Shown here: positions 1-9,539 of the stretch, one piece after another
How positions within the stretch are numbered: position 1 is the stretch's first letter
How the letters are laid out: every line of letters starts with the position of its first letter
Source: Diadema setosum
Lineage: Eukaryota > Echinodermata > Echinoidea > Diadematoida > Diadematidae
Assembly: GCF_964275005.1 (NCBI RefSeq)
Contig: NC_092685.1
Location: 9,201,654 to 9,265,653 of the forward strand
Reading direction: 5' to 3'
DNA length: 64,000 bases
The notes under the pieces: model-generated
Told to the model about the DNA's origin: nothing
What the model saw: the letters and a program-made list of their open reading frames with translations, nothing else
The model's database searches: none
Made by a program: the position numbers and the translations under genes

Positions 1-335
1 CTAAGCATCCACTCAAATACATTATAACCACTACTTATACCGTTCACTCCGCTAAAGTGAACACAGTTACATTATATCGAAATTCTGCTTACATTATCCA
101 CTTTTTTTCTACATGCTTGGTTATAACAACATTTTGATATAACAAAAGAAAGCTGTTGATCCCAAGGACTTAACTACATTACTTCACTCTATTACTATAG
201 GCCTACCTAACTAGGCAGAGAAATTTACATACATTATCTCATCAATTAATAAAATACCTTTTTTTTTTCATTAATAACAACAGAGAAAGGAGCACAATCC
301 ACAAGTTTTTTTTCTTTATAAATGTATATACATCT

Positions 336-371
<36 letters not shown>

Positions 372-1040
372 TTATTACATGTGTTGAAAGAACTACATTG
401 CAGTTAAGTTTCAAGGTATCCACCAATCTTCATGACAATGTATCACACACATAACAACAACAAAAAATAATACCTAAAGTAAGAGCTGCATAAGCAGTCT
501 ACAGTTTTATCTACTTTTTAGCAGTATAGTCAAATGCAGTTTTAGATCATTTTATTTTTTTTTTATTTATAACTCTCATTTATTTATTCATCCATTTATT
601 AATTATTTTTAATCTATTTTTTGGTGGTGGTATTGGACTCAGTCTCCAGCCAAGTAGCATGTAAGAGACCTGCAAAAGGTACAACTGTCATCGGTCTTGT
701 GAGTACATGGAGGAACGCGAGTAGGATCAGTCTGTCTTGACTACGACAGTGATGTACAGTGAACATTTCCAAAAAAAAATTCTTCTGGTGAAGCTCAGTA
801 ATAAGACAAGAGCAAATGAATGTACCAGGTAGTTTGAACAATTGCAGAGCTACATTGTATGGAGCAGATCTGTACAAATAAAATGCCGGCAAATTTTGAC
901 ACTGGCAATAAACAAACTATACTGATACCGATGTTGCACAAACATGAAACAGTTGTGAATATGGCTTGAATGTTATGTAAGTGAATAAAATCAAGCAAGA
1001 ATACCACAAATGTTTTGAGGCAATACTTTGTAAATTACAT
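1..1040. other. AT-rich non-coding stretch with microsatellite
   Basis: No coding evidence. The first 175 bases contain a motif, gttgatcccaaggactt, whose reverse complement recurs near 24530, suggesting a shared old repeat. A (TA)n tract lies at about 339-367, and T-runs are common. Confidence 0.5.
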
Positions 1041-1063
1041 GCCATCTACACTTTTGGCAAGGT

Positions 1064-1670
1064 TTCACTCAAATGATACATGTACAGAGATAACTTCATT
1101 AATAGTTCAAAATGCATGAATGTTTGAGGGTGTACAAATGCCCTTGAGTACTCTGAAGGCAGGTACACATACGTGTATCTACTATAGTATTCACATCGAC
1201 AAGGTTTCACGCACATGAATAGAGGGTGACAGTAAACTGGCAGCTGCAAGAGCAATTTGAAGGAGTACATGTATGCATATGAAGTGTACTTACTGGAAAC
1301 AAAATGAAACATGTACAAAATATATAAACTTCATTGACAGTCCAAACAGCAGAGAATGTTTTGAAGGTGTACATATGCCCTTAAATACTTTGAAGGCAAG
1401 TACAATGTATCTATTGGTCACACTGTCAATGTTTCAAACACATGAACTGGCAGCTGCATCAACAATTCAGAAGTGTACATACTACATATGAAGCAGGGGC
1501 GGATCCAGGAATTCCGTAAAGAGGGGACGCGTTTACAAAATTAAAGGGGGGCGCATGCACCCCTCCCCCCATTTTTTTCTTTTAATTTCTTTTGTTTAAA
1601 CAAAAAATAAAGGGGGCGTGCGCCAGTTGCGGTCCTAACTGGATCCGCCAATGTATGAAGTACACTTACT
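1064..1670. repeat. diverged tandem duplication, period about 236 bp
   Basis: Two units, about 1064-1299 and 1300-1493, with the second continuing after an insertion at about 1654. Each has acttcatt, a gtgtacaaatgccctt-like block, an actggcagctgca block and tatgaagtgtacttactgg, in the same order. Not coding in any shared frame. Confidence 0.65.
1494..1652. mobile_element. short hAT-like non-autonomous element
   Basis: Ends share ggcggatccag: left CAGGGGCGGATCCAG, right CTGGATCCGCCAAT. They are flanked by near-identical 8-bp direct repeats atatgaag (1486-1493) and gtatgaag (1653-1660), as expected for a hAT-type target duplication. It sits inside the 236-bp tandem duplication and has no coding capacity. 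Confidence 0.7.
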
Positions 1671-2741
1671 GGAAACTAAACAGATAAAAAATTTAAAGTA
1701 ACTTTAAAACATCAATATTACTGGAAATCGAAGCAGACAGATTAGATTTGGCCATATAGCATCTTGCAAAACATCTATGTGAAGAAATCTTTCATTCCCA
1801 ACTTTAGCATTGACTGTATATAATCTTATCTGAAATGTCAAAAGGCAAACTAATCATCCCAACATCTCTGTCAACTGAATACACATGTATCAGTACATGT
1901 ACACAAGCAGTATCATACACATTTAAAATATCTGTGTGTCACTCTCTTCATGGTTATGACTGAGTGAATGATACAAATGTGTATTCGAACTCCTTACCAG
2001 TAACAACACTCGACAACCCTGGGGTAGACTACAGGCCAACATGAAACCCCCCAGGTGTTATAAAAATCTGCTCATCTTACCTTTCACAAGGTCCACAATT
2101 TTTCTTTATAGGTATCTAATAAGAGCATGCCCGTTCAATGCGAACATGTTCAAAATTTTGGTTGATTTGGGGGAAGTACTAATGTAATGTATCATCTATC
2201 TAACTGTTGCGTCAAAATCTTCATCTTCCTTATCCCTTCTTGACCGTTCCAATTCCTTTTGGTGACATACCTTGTGTATCTTCCTGATCGAACAGAATTC
2301 TTACATCTTTGAAACCTCTTCTGAAATGGGTCACAACCAAAATATTAGCAATAAAACATGCATACATGTACTAACTAAACCTCTTATAGTGCTTCAGTGA
2401 TGATGTACAAATTAAATTCATACCTTCAGCAACAAGACATGCCCCTGTCGAGTAATGGCTGTACGTCCAGATACTACTTCATACTGTACAATGTACTTGC
2501 TTCCATAACATTTATCAAGAATATCATGAAGGATAATATTTAGTTTAATCAGGGCTCATAATTCTGCCATCTGTACAAACTCCAAAGTAATTTAAATGCA
2601 CATAATTTAACATATACTATCTTGCATAGTTCCACACATTGATGTATCTGTAATGGTCGAACTTCACATTTACTACAACAACCGTGCTTTTCAAAGCATA
2701 TACATGTACATCCTCTTTACTAAAAATGTTACCGTAAAGAT

Positions 2742-2802
2742 GAATGAAGTTGATATACAGTAACATACTGTAATATGTTACAATTGTATATCAACTTCAT
2801 TC
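2742..2802. other. 61-nt near-perfect hairpin
   Basis: gaatgaagttgatatac (2742-2758) pairs perfectly with gtatatcaacttcattc (2786-2802). Inside it, gtaacata pairs with tatgttac around a ctgtaa loop, leaving only a 1-versus-4-base bulge. The shape is that of a microRNA precursor or a very short palindromic element. Confidence 0.6.
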
Positions 2803-3304
2803 TTCCTATTGTATCATATCACATATTTAGCACCTTTCTGAGGTAGGTTATCATGATCACATACTGCTCTAGGTTTTTCAATGAAATGAAAAAGTTGACA
2901 GGTGTACTAATCAGTTGTTTCTATTCTTGTGAGGAAGTCACTCAGCGCTTGCAAAACAGCAGTGCTCTCCTTGATAAAAATCTGTCAGAGATTGAATGGT
3001 ACGTGTGCATCCAAGAAAACAAAATACACTATAGAACTGACAGTGTAGATCTACTCGTTTATGTAATGCAGATTTTCCTGGAGGTCACAGAGAAGAGAAT
3101 CACCTTAAATATGCATGTTCCATCGGTGTGATGTCAGGTACTGGGGATACCTACATATACAATGTGACACAAATAGAGAAAATTAATCATAGATGATATT
3201 ATAAACCATTATTCACAATAACATGTCCGAAAACATTATGTTGGAGTAAACCCCAATTCAAGCAGAGAGAAACTACAGACATGCACTGTACTATGGTAAA
3301 CATA

Positions 3305-3555
3305 TGAAGAGTCTGTTCGCAAAAACCGATAAGTCCATTTTTGAAGATTTTCAAGTACGGTCTCTGTCATAAAGTACAAAATAACACCTTTTAAATGAGA
3401 TATTGGTCACTACGTATATAAAAGGGCATTTTTGAAGTTATGGTCAAAAGAAGCAAAAATTTTCTTAGTATTCTCTTTATTTTTCCTGACCTTTAATCGC
3501 AAATATCTCCATTTGGCAAATATGGACTTATCGGTTTTTGCGAACAAACTCTTCA
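3305..3555. mobile_element. 251-bp TIR element with TA duplication
   Basis: 34-bp terminal inverted repeats, 3305-3338 and 3522-3555, with one mismatch (TGAAGAGTCTGTTCGC versus TGAAGAGTTTGTTCGC at the ends). They are bounded by TA on both sides, the hallmark of Tc1/mariner-type insertion. No open frame. Confidence 0.8.
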
Positions 3556-3929
3556 TACTACGTGTATTCTGAGAATAATTGCATTCATTCAGACATCCTC
3601 GTAAACTTTATTGTTACAAATTGTAGATGCGGAAGACTAATAATACATCTCTATATTTACTGACAACCTGTATACCAACTTGAAAAATTCAAATAGCCTG
3701 GTACTCTATTAGTGTTAACATTGCAGCCGGGTCAACTCTTAAACATGTCATGAAAATTATGTTTACATCAAATACTAGAATCGCTCTTGTGCCTTCTTTC
3801 TCCATGCGAAAGAAAATAACTAATAATAATAATAATATTGAATCTATACTGTTCTTGTTTGTAAAGTGATGAGTAGGTGCCTAAATCATATAATAATTAA
3901 CTACTAGTGGAAAAGTGAGCAAAGAAAAT

Positions 3930-4003
3930 GGGATTCCATCGGGATTCGAACCCGAGACCTCCGGATTGCTAGACCGGTGCTCTACCGACTGAGCTATATA
4001 GTA
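3930..4003 (-). pseudogene. tRNA-Ala(AGC)-like pseudogene or SINE head
   Basis: On the reverse strand a perfect A box (TAGCTCAGTCGG) and a perfect B box (GGTTCGAATCC) flank an anticodon loop CTAGCAA, which reads AGC (alanine). D, anticodon and T stems mostly pair. The 5' acceptor strand (TACTATA) does not pair with the 3' strand (TGGAATC), so this is unlikely to be a working tRNA. A decayed tRNA or the head of a tRNA-derived SINE fits better. Confidence 0.65.
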
Positions 4004-4439
4004 CAGTGTTCGTCCCAGAAACCCTTAATTCTCAATGCTCGGGTGGTCAGAAGCTATAGCAGTGTGTTTGTGTGTGACACACACGCACACACTTGAACCT
4101 GGCATAAACCCGAAGGATAATTAAACTTGGGGATAAATGCGAGGGATCACCGAAGTGATGCAGCTTTTTGAGTTTGTAACAAATAAAGACAGAATAAACT
4201 GACCAGAAGAATAATTAACTACTAAGAGATGAAGACTAAGACCCTGTTTATTATAGACAGCATACAAATTGTACACTGTACAATTTTTGTGAATAAGTTG
4301 TAAATTCAAATTTACAAATTGCCATCGCCACATACAATTGTAGGCCTACCGCCACCGGCCTACACTGACTCACTGTACACAACACAAGATATCACGAAGT
4401 TCCAATTGAGCGAATGAACAACGCTAATTTCAATATATG

Positions 4440-5150
4440 GGACTGACCCTGCACCTCCGCAGAGATCGTTAACAACGGTGCATTTACGGTCCGAAAAAGT
4501 CCCCTTCCGCACTAGATGCGATCACGTGACCTTCCGGAGGACTAGAATACATTATTTGGCCTCTAAAAATGCAATCTTCAGGCCTAATTTTTAACAAGTT
4601 ATGCTTCTAGGGCACCGTCGATGTTGGTATCTGCGTAAAGCACGAAGTATTGCCGACCTGATGAACAAAAAGTCACATCAATCCCCTTTTTAGATGGGTC
4701 AGCAGCCAGCTATAAACACGGGAATGTTTTGAAAGAGGAAAAATTGCCAAGATACTACGTCAACTTCGAGACACTATTTAAACGGCAAAAAAAATACTCA
4801 TTTTGAACCGGAAAAAATAGCATGTCGATCACAAGAAGTCAGACATCAAACTTACCCCACAACATCGCTGTTGAAAAGCGTTGTAAAACACACGTTAATT
4901 ATTCAGCAAGTCAGGCGTAGATTCAATTCTCGATGTAGTATGCATGTAACGGCACGAGCGTGCATATTTAGTGAGTGAGGCCGAGGCGAGGACCGTCGAC
5001 TGCTAGCTCGCCTCGCGTCGCTTCCGCGCCAGCGTAGCGCGCTAATAGGTACTGCATAGCCAGCCGGCCAGCTGGCCGGCCACTCACCTCAGCTCAGCTC
5101 AGTGCTAAGTGCCATGGCACTGTGACTCCTCTCAGACTGGCGCCACCTTT
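4440..5150. promoter_or_regulatory. CpG-richer stretch, candidate promoter
   Basis: Against an AT-rich background this part is dense in CG (gccgaggcgagg, cgcctcgcgtcg, gcgccagcgtagcgcg at about 4980-5040). It has an E-box TCACGTGAC (4522-4530) directly next to an ETS-like site, cttccgg (4531-4537). It lies 4-5 kb upstream of the CAMKMT start and could serve that gene or an unseen - strand gene. No TATA or start site is claimed. Confidence 0.35.
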
Positions 5151-5185
5151 TGGCCGGGAAAAAAGAGGAACGTATTTTTTTTTAT

Positions 5186-5662
5186 CGGAGTGAAATGGTT
5201 TTATCAGAGTGAAATGGTTTTAGCGCAGTGAAATCCTACCCAGTGGAATGGTTTCGTCTGAGTGATATGGTACGCCAAAGTGAAATGTATTTTTGTGAAG
5301 AGTGAAATGAATTTGTATTTAAAAGTGAAATGTATTTTTGTGAAAAGTGAAATGAATCTTTATGTAAAAGTGAAATGTATTTTTGTGAAGAGTGAAATGA
5401 ATTTGTATTTAAAAGTGAAATGTATTTTTGTGAAAAGTGAAATGAATCTTTATGTAAAACTGAAATGTATTTTTGTGAAAAGTGAAATGAATCTTTATGT
5501 AAAAGTGAAATGTATTTTTGTGAAAAGTGAAATGAATTTTAATTTAAAAGTGAAATGTATTATTGTGAAAAGTGAAATGTATTTCTATAAAAAGTAAAAT
5601 CAATGTTTGTGAGTGAAATGTATTTCTTAAAAGTGAAATGAATATTGGTTGGAGTGAAATGA
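5186..5662. repeat. 45-bp minisatellite (gtgaaatg array)
   Basis: Tandem units of about 45 bp, each made of two 22-23-bp half units beginning gtgaaatg (gtgaaatgtatttttgtga and gtgaaatgaatctttatgt). More degenerate copies occur at both edges. Because 45 is a multiple of three, the array leaves a 111-codon frame open with a 15-residue repeat; this is a by-product, not evidence of a gene. Confidence 0.9.
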
Positions 5663-7213
5663 ATTTTGTATTGTTTCCTTAATGGCGTTCCATAACTATC
5701 ACTGAGTAAGCGGCCTAGCAAGCATCGATCGATCGGGAAGAATACGAGTAGGACTAGGAGACCCTTCAGCTGTGCTGTGCCGTGCCTTTCACCTCTTTGA
5801 ATGAAGTCACCTTTATGACATAGAATTAACACAGTGAGTGATGCACATGATTGGACATTCGTGCTCTGTTGTACTTGTCTGCTCCTTCAATCGAAATAAC
5901 TACAATCATATTTGGTAACTTTCGCTGGATTTCTGACTCCGTTCACCATGCACCAGCAGGCCAGGCCCACCAGGGCTCTACATCAGGGGTGATAACCCCG
6001 TTGCGGGGCGCTGTGACCAGTACGTGTTGGGCCCGGGTCGCTGGTGCGGTTAAGGGGGTGAGTGAGTTTGTCATACATGCAACCTGCCTGTTGGTACTCC
6101 AGTTGTTGAAGGCAATCACTACTTTGTACTTACTGTCTTCAGGATCCCCCCTTAACTTTCAACTTCCTAACTGTACTTATGAAGTCAGAATTGCAATTTT
6201 ATGACCAGATCATATTTTATGTAAGGTTAGAAATCTATATATACTGTTATTTGTATTTTGGATTTAAAGTAGAATCCTGAATCTTAACTTATTGGATATT
6301 TAAAATAAAAAGGGAGTGATCATAGCTATAAAGCTAACCCCGGGGCACTCCTTGTACACAGTTATATTGTGGGAGTTCGGTTTGGGCTGGTCGCAGTTAC
6401 TAGACAGCCAACAAAATTGCATAATTTCAGCATCCTAATTATTCCTGTACCTAGTGTAGTGTCTATGGCAACCAAAGCCAAATGGGTTTTTAGACCCTAA
6501 GAAACTCCTGTGTTGTGATTTTTTTTTTTTTTTTTTTTATCAACTCATTCACTGTTGACATTGATAAAGAGAGAGACATTGTCACAAGACCTCCCATAGA
6601 ATTTAGATGTGATTGACAAAACAAATCCTTGCAGTCTTGCATGAATATGACAGTCTATAAATTGTGGGCATGATAGATGTGCTTTTGTTCTCTTAAATAC
6701 CTCATCTTGACAGAGCTTTTCAAAACCTTGTCCCAACAACGTTGGGACAGTGTTCAAAGAACAAAATTCCTCGCCTATGGCAATGGAATTGCAGGAGAGA
6801 GCAGAGGTACTGTCTTAGCAGACAAATATCAAACATATTTGGCACATAGGTTTTCAAAACAACCTTCGTATTCATGTGCGATCCAACTGAAACACTTAAA
6901 TTGCATTACACTAGCCACACCAATTTCTCGCAAAGTAGTGCCATGCACTGTAGGATCCCAGATTAAATACATTTGTTCCAAACACAATATGCACCTATTA
7001 CATGCGATGTATCATTCTGCTTGGACTATCGTAAATAACATTGTATTAGCCGCATTTTTTTTTCCCCCACTGAAATTGAGGATGTGGTTTTGTACACCAT
7101 TACCGCCAATAACTACTGCATGTCTGCATATTAGTGTGCAGACAGTGTTCACTAATGTGTACAATCTACCATTCTCAGCTTGCCTGTGAGTGGTTAGGAC
7201 AGTTCATTCAACC
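5663..7213. other. non-coding stretch
   Basis: No recognisable gene. It includes a GC-richer part at 5945-6060 and a long T run at about 6520-6538. The 170-codon open frame at 6677-7189 resembles no family I know. Confidence 0.4.
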
Positions 7214-7306
7214 TTAACCCGTTGAGGACGGTTTGATTTTGCTACAACACTCATTTCCCATGGACCCCTGCCCGAGTATACTCGGGACTCGTTCTCAATG
7301 GGTTAA
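7214..7306. mobile_element. 93-bp TTAA-flanked palindromic element, copy 1
   Basis: Begins TTAACCCGTTGAGGACGG and ends CTCGTTCTCAATGGGTTAA, an imperfect palindrome ending in TTAA on both sides. It has an internal perfect palindrome, cccgagtatactcggg. A second copy lies at 25536-25626. TTAA with CCC ends is piggyBac-like. Confidence 0.7.
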
Positions 7307-7834
7307 GACACATTGGAGACATCTTAACCATTCAAAATTTAATGATGCTTTGTAGACGTCAGCAATTCCTCCTGAAACATCCATGGCAAGCCATCCTGTC
7401 TGTGGTAGAGCTAAAGGAAGAAATGTTGTACCTGTGGCATCCATGCTCTTTTGTACTCCCTAACTAGAGCCTATAATCTCATATACTGACTGTATATCAC
7501 TTACGAAATATAAAGCATCACTACCAGGTACAAACAAACGAACCCCAGAACAGCCAATGGAACGTGCCATTGCCAAACAAAGAAAATAATAAAAAGACCA
7601 AACAAGGGAAAAAAACCCTTCTTTTCTTTTCTGTTCATTTTCTCTTACTTGGTCGGACCTTAAAGGAATGTTGGTGAAATAATTTCCTTTTCGTTAGGCA
7701 TTCTACAATTTATTTCTTATTTTTATGGCACAAAAATCAACACTTACTTTTCCCTCAAACATTTCACTCATTTCAATTAACAGTGTCGGCAGTATCTGCA
7801 ATCATCAGCGGGCTCTCTTTTTTGTTATTTTTTA

Positions 7835-8058
7835 CTGTAAAACATGATATTTCTGCGGTATGAAATTTATGTGAAATGAAGCTGGCAGCATTTTATACGG
7901 CATGAAATTTTTGCTAAGTGCCTCTGGCATTCAGTGCATATACATTTGTAGTGTAGACAAGAACTTCCACATGCATTTTAATTTTGTAAATCTTGGCTCT
8001 CACGAAATTTGCCATATTACAATAATGCACGCAAACAATTTTTTTTTTTTTTTTACAG
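7835..8058. mobile_element. CTGTAAAA...TTTTACAG element with TA flanks, copy 1
   Basis: CTGTAAAAC at 7835 and TTTTACAG ending 8058 are inverted, with TA outside each. The middle (tggcattcagtgc, tgtagtgtagacaagaa, cttggctctc) recurs inverted at 14044-14170. It abuts the start of the LINE remnant at 8061. Confidence 0.65.
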
Positions 8059-8060
8059 TA

Positions 8061-8844
8061 TTTGTTGGTCAGATTGAATCATGCTTAGGTAAAATTCAAG
8101 ATTGGTCTCTGCAAAATGGTTTGAAATTGAAACTTGAGAAAACTGAAGTTGTGCATGTAAGATCTCGGTAAACAAGTCCTCAACAACTTTGTCCGTCATT
8201 GTTTGCGATATTCCTGTGCTGCCAATTTCTAAGGCATGTGACCTTGGTGTCATTATCCAAGATGATCTTAGTATGAAAACTCACATCAATAACATAAATC
8301 TGCAGCCATAGGTCTCCGCAGGATTGGAAAATTGAGACACGTTCTCGATAAAGCAACTACAGAAAAACTGGTTCATGCGTTTATTTTTAGTCATTTGGAT
8401 AATAATAATGGTTTGCTCATTGGAGTTCCAAACTCTCAGCTGAAAGGACTCCAGCGGATACAAAATTCAGCCGCAAGGCTTGTAACACGCAAAAGGAAAT
8501 ATTTGATCATTTCTAACTCCCATTCTTCATAGTCTTCATTGGCTGCCCATAAGAGCTTGTATCAGGTTTAAGATTTTGACCCTTGTATTCAAATGGTTTC
8601 ATGGCAATGCCCCTGCATATATCTCAGTGAACTCATCAAGCCATATCATCCTGGTCGTAATCTGTGCTCAAGATCAAAAGATCTCCTCTCTGAAATAAAT
8701 GTCAAATCTAAGACATTTGGTGATAGGGCTTTTAGAAAAATGGCACCCTCATTATGGAATAATCTCCCTCTCAGCGTTAGATGTGTTACAGATTTTGATA
8801 AATTCAAATCTGCATTAAAAACTCACCTTTTTGATAATTGTTGA
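8061..8844 (+). mobile_element. non-LTR retrotransposon (LINE) 3' end, broken
   Basis: Several reading frames in sequence give the C-terminal part of a CR1/L2-like reverse transcriptase polyprotein: SCLGKIQDWSLQNGLKLKLE, then LGVIIQDDLSMKTHINNI, then LDKATTEKLVHAFIFSHLD, LQRIQNSAARLVTRKRKY, APAYIS-type ELIKPYHPGRNL, FGDRAFRKMAPSLWNNLPL and FKSALKTHLF before a stop. The frame changes and the missing catalytic part show it is a dead 5'-truncated copy. The order of blocks is the standard one for this group. Confidence 0.88.
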
Positions 8845-9422
8845 TTACATGTTTGAATAGAGAAATATGTGATAGATTTTGTTTTCTTTAATTTCATTTC
8901 ATTTTATTATTTTAATCTTATGGTATTAAATGCGTTCTAAGAACTGACTGTTATTATTATTTATGTTAGTGCACATGTGTGTTGAGTGTATGAGCCGAAT
9001 CATACCTCGCTAAAGGCTGAGTTACAAAAGAGGTATCAAGACATTGTTACGGCAATGCTGAGGTAACTATCCTAGGCGGCCTAGGTTAGAATATCACAAA
9101 ACTTAGTGCTACTACATCCAGACAACATTCGGTGTGGAGCACATTAACAGGCTTGGTGAAAAAAAAAAGATTGTTCAGATGGTTGTTAGGGTAATTGTGG
9201 TTGGAAAATCTCTGTTAAGACCATCTTATTCTCTTCCCAATATTATGCTATATTAAGATTTGTATCAAGAGTGTATCAATAATAAAATTCAGTGTCAGAC
9301 GTCCTACAATAATGCCTTACTACATACGTGCGCTGCATCAAAAATTGCATGTAGCATTCTTCTGCATTCTGACTTTCGGTGACAGTGTAAACAATTTGCA
9401 GCCAGGGTTCCTCTGCTTCAAT
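8845..9422. other. non-coding stretch before CAMKMT
   Basis: Probably the LINE tail and the immediate 5' flank of CAMKMT. It contains the short repeat aggtaactatcctaggcggcctagg. No clear promoter motif was found. Confidence 0.35.
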
Positions 9423-9539
9423 ATGTCTATTGAGGCAAATTCATCATGTCCTTACCGGAAGGAGATGAACCAAAGAGACCAACCCAAAAAGCAGAAGGGG
9501 AGTGATGTTGCCAGGCAACGGTGGCTTCTGCTTGGAAAG
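9423..9539 (+). CDS. CAMKMT: CAMKMT coding exon 1
   Basis: Encodes residues 1-39, starting MSIEANSS and ending RQRWLLLGK, before donor AAG|gtatcg in phase 0. The RW-LL-K segment matches the family's RWKLLRQ region. The N-terminal residues are poorly conserved in the family, so the exact start (9423, or 9312 in the same frame) is uncertain. Confidence 0.8.

Noticed and set aside
5262-5597. 111-codon open frame with a 15-residue repeat
   Set aside because: Produced by a 45-bp minisatellite whose period is a multiple of three; more degenerate units on both sides do not stay open.
6677-7189. 170-codon + strand open frame
   Set aside because: No recognisable domain, no supporting start context, and composition matches the surrounding non-coding DNA.
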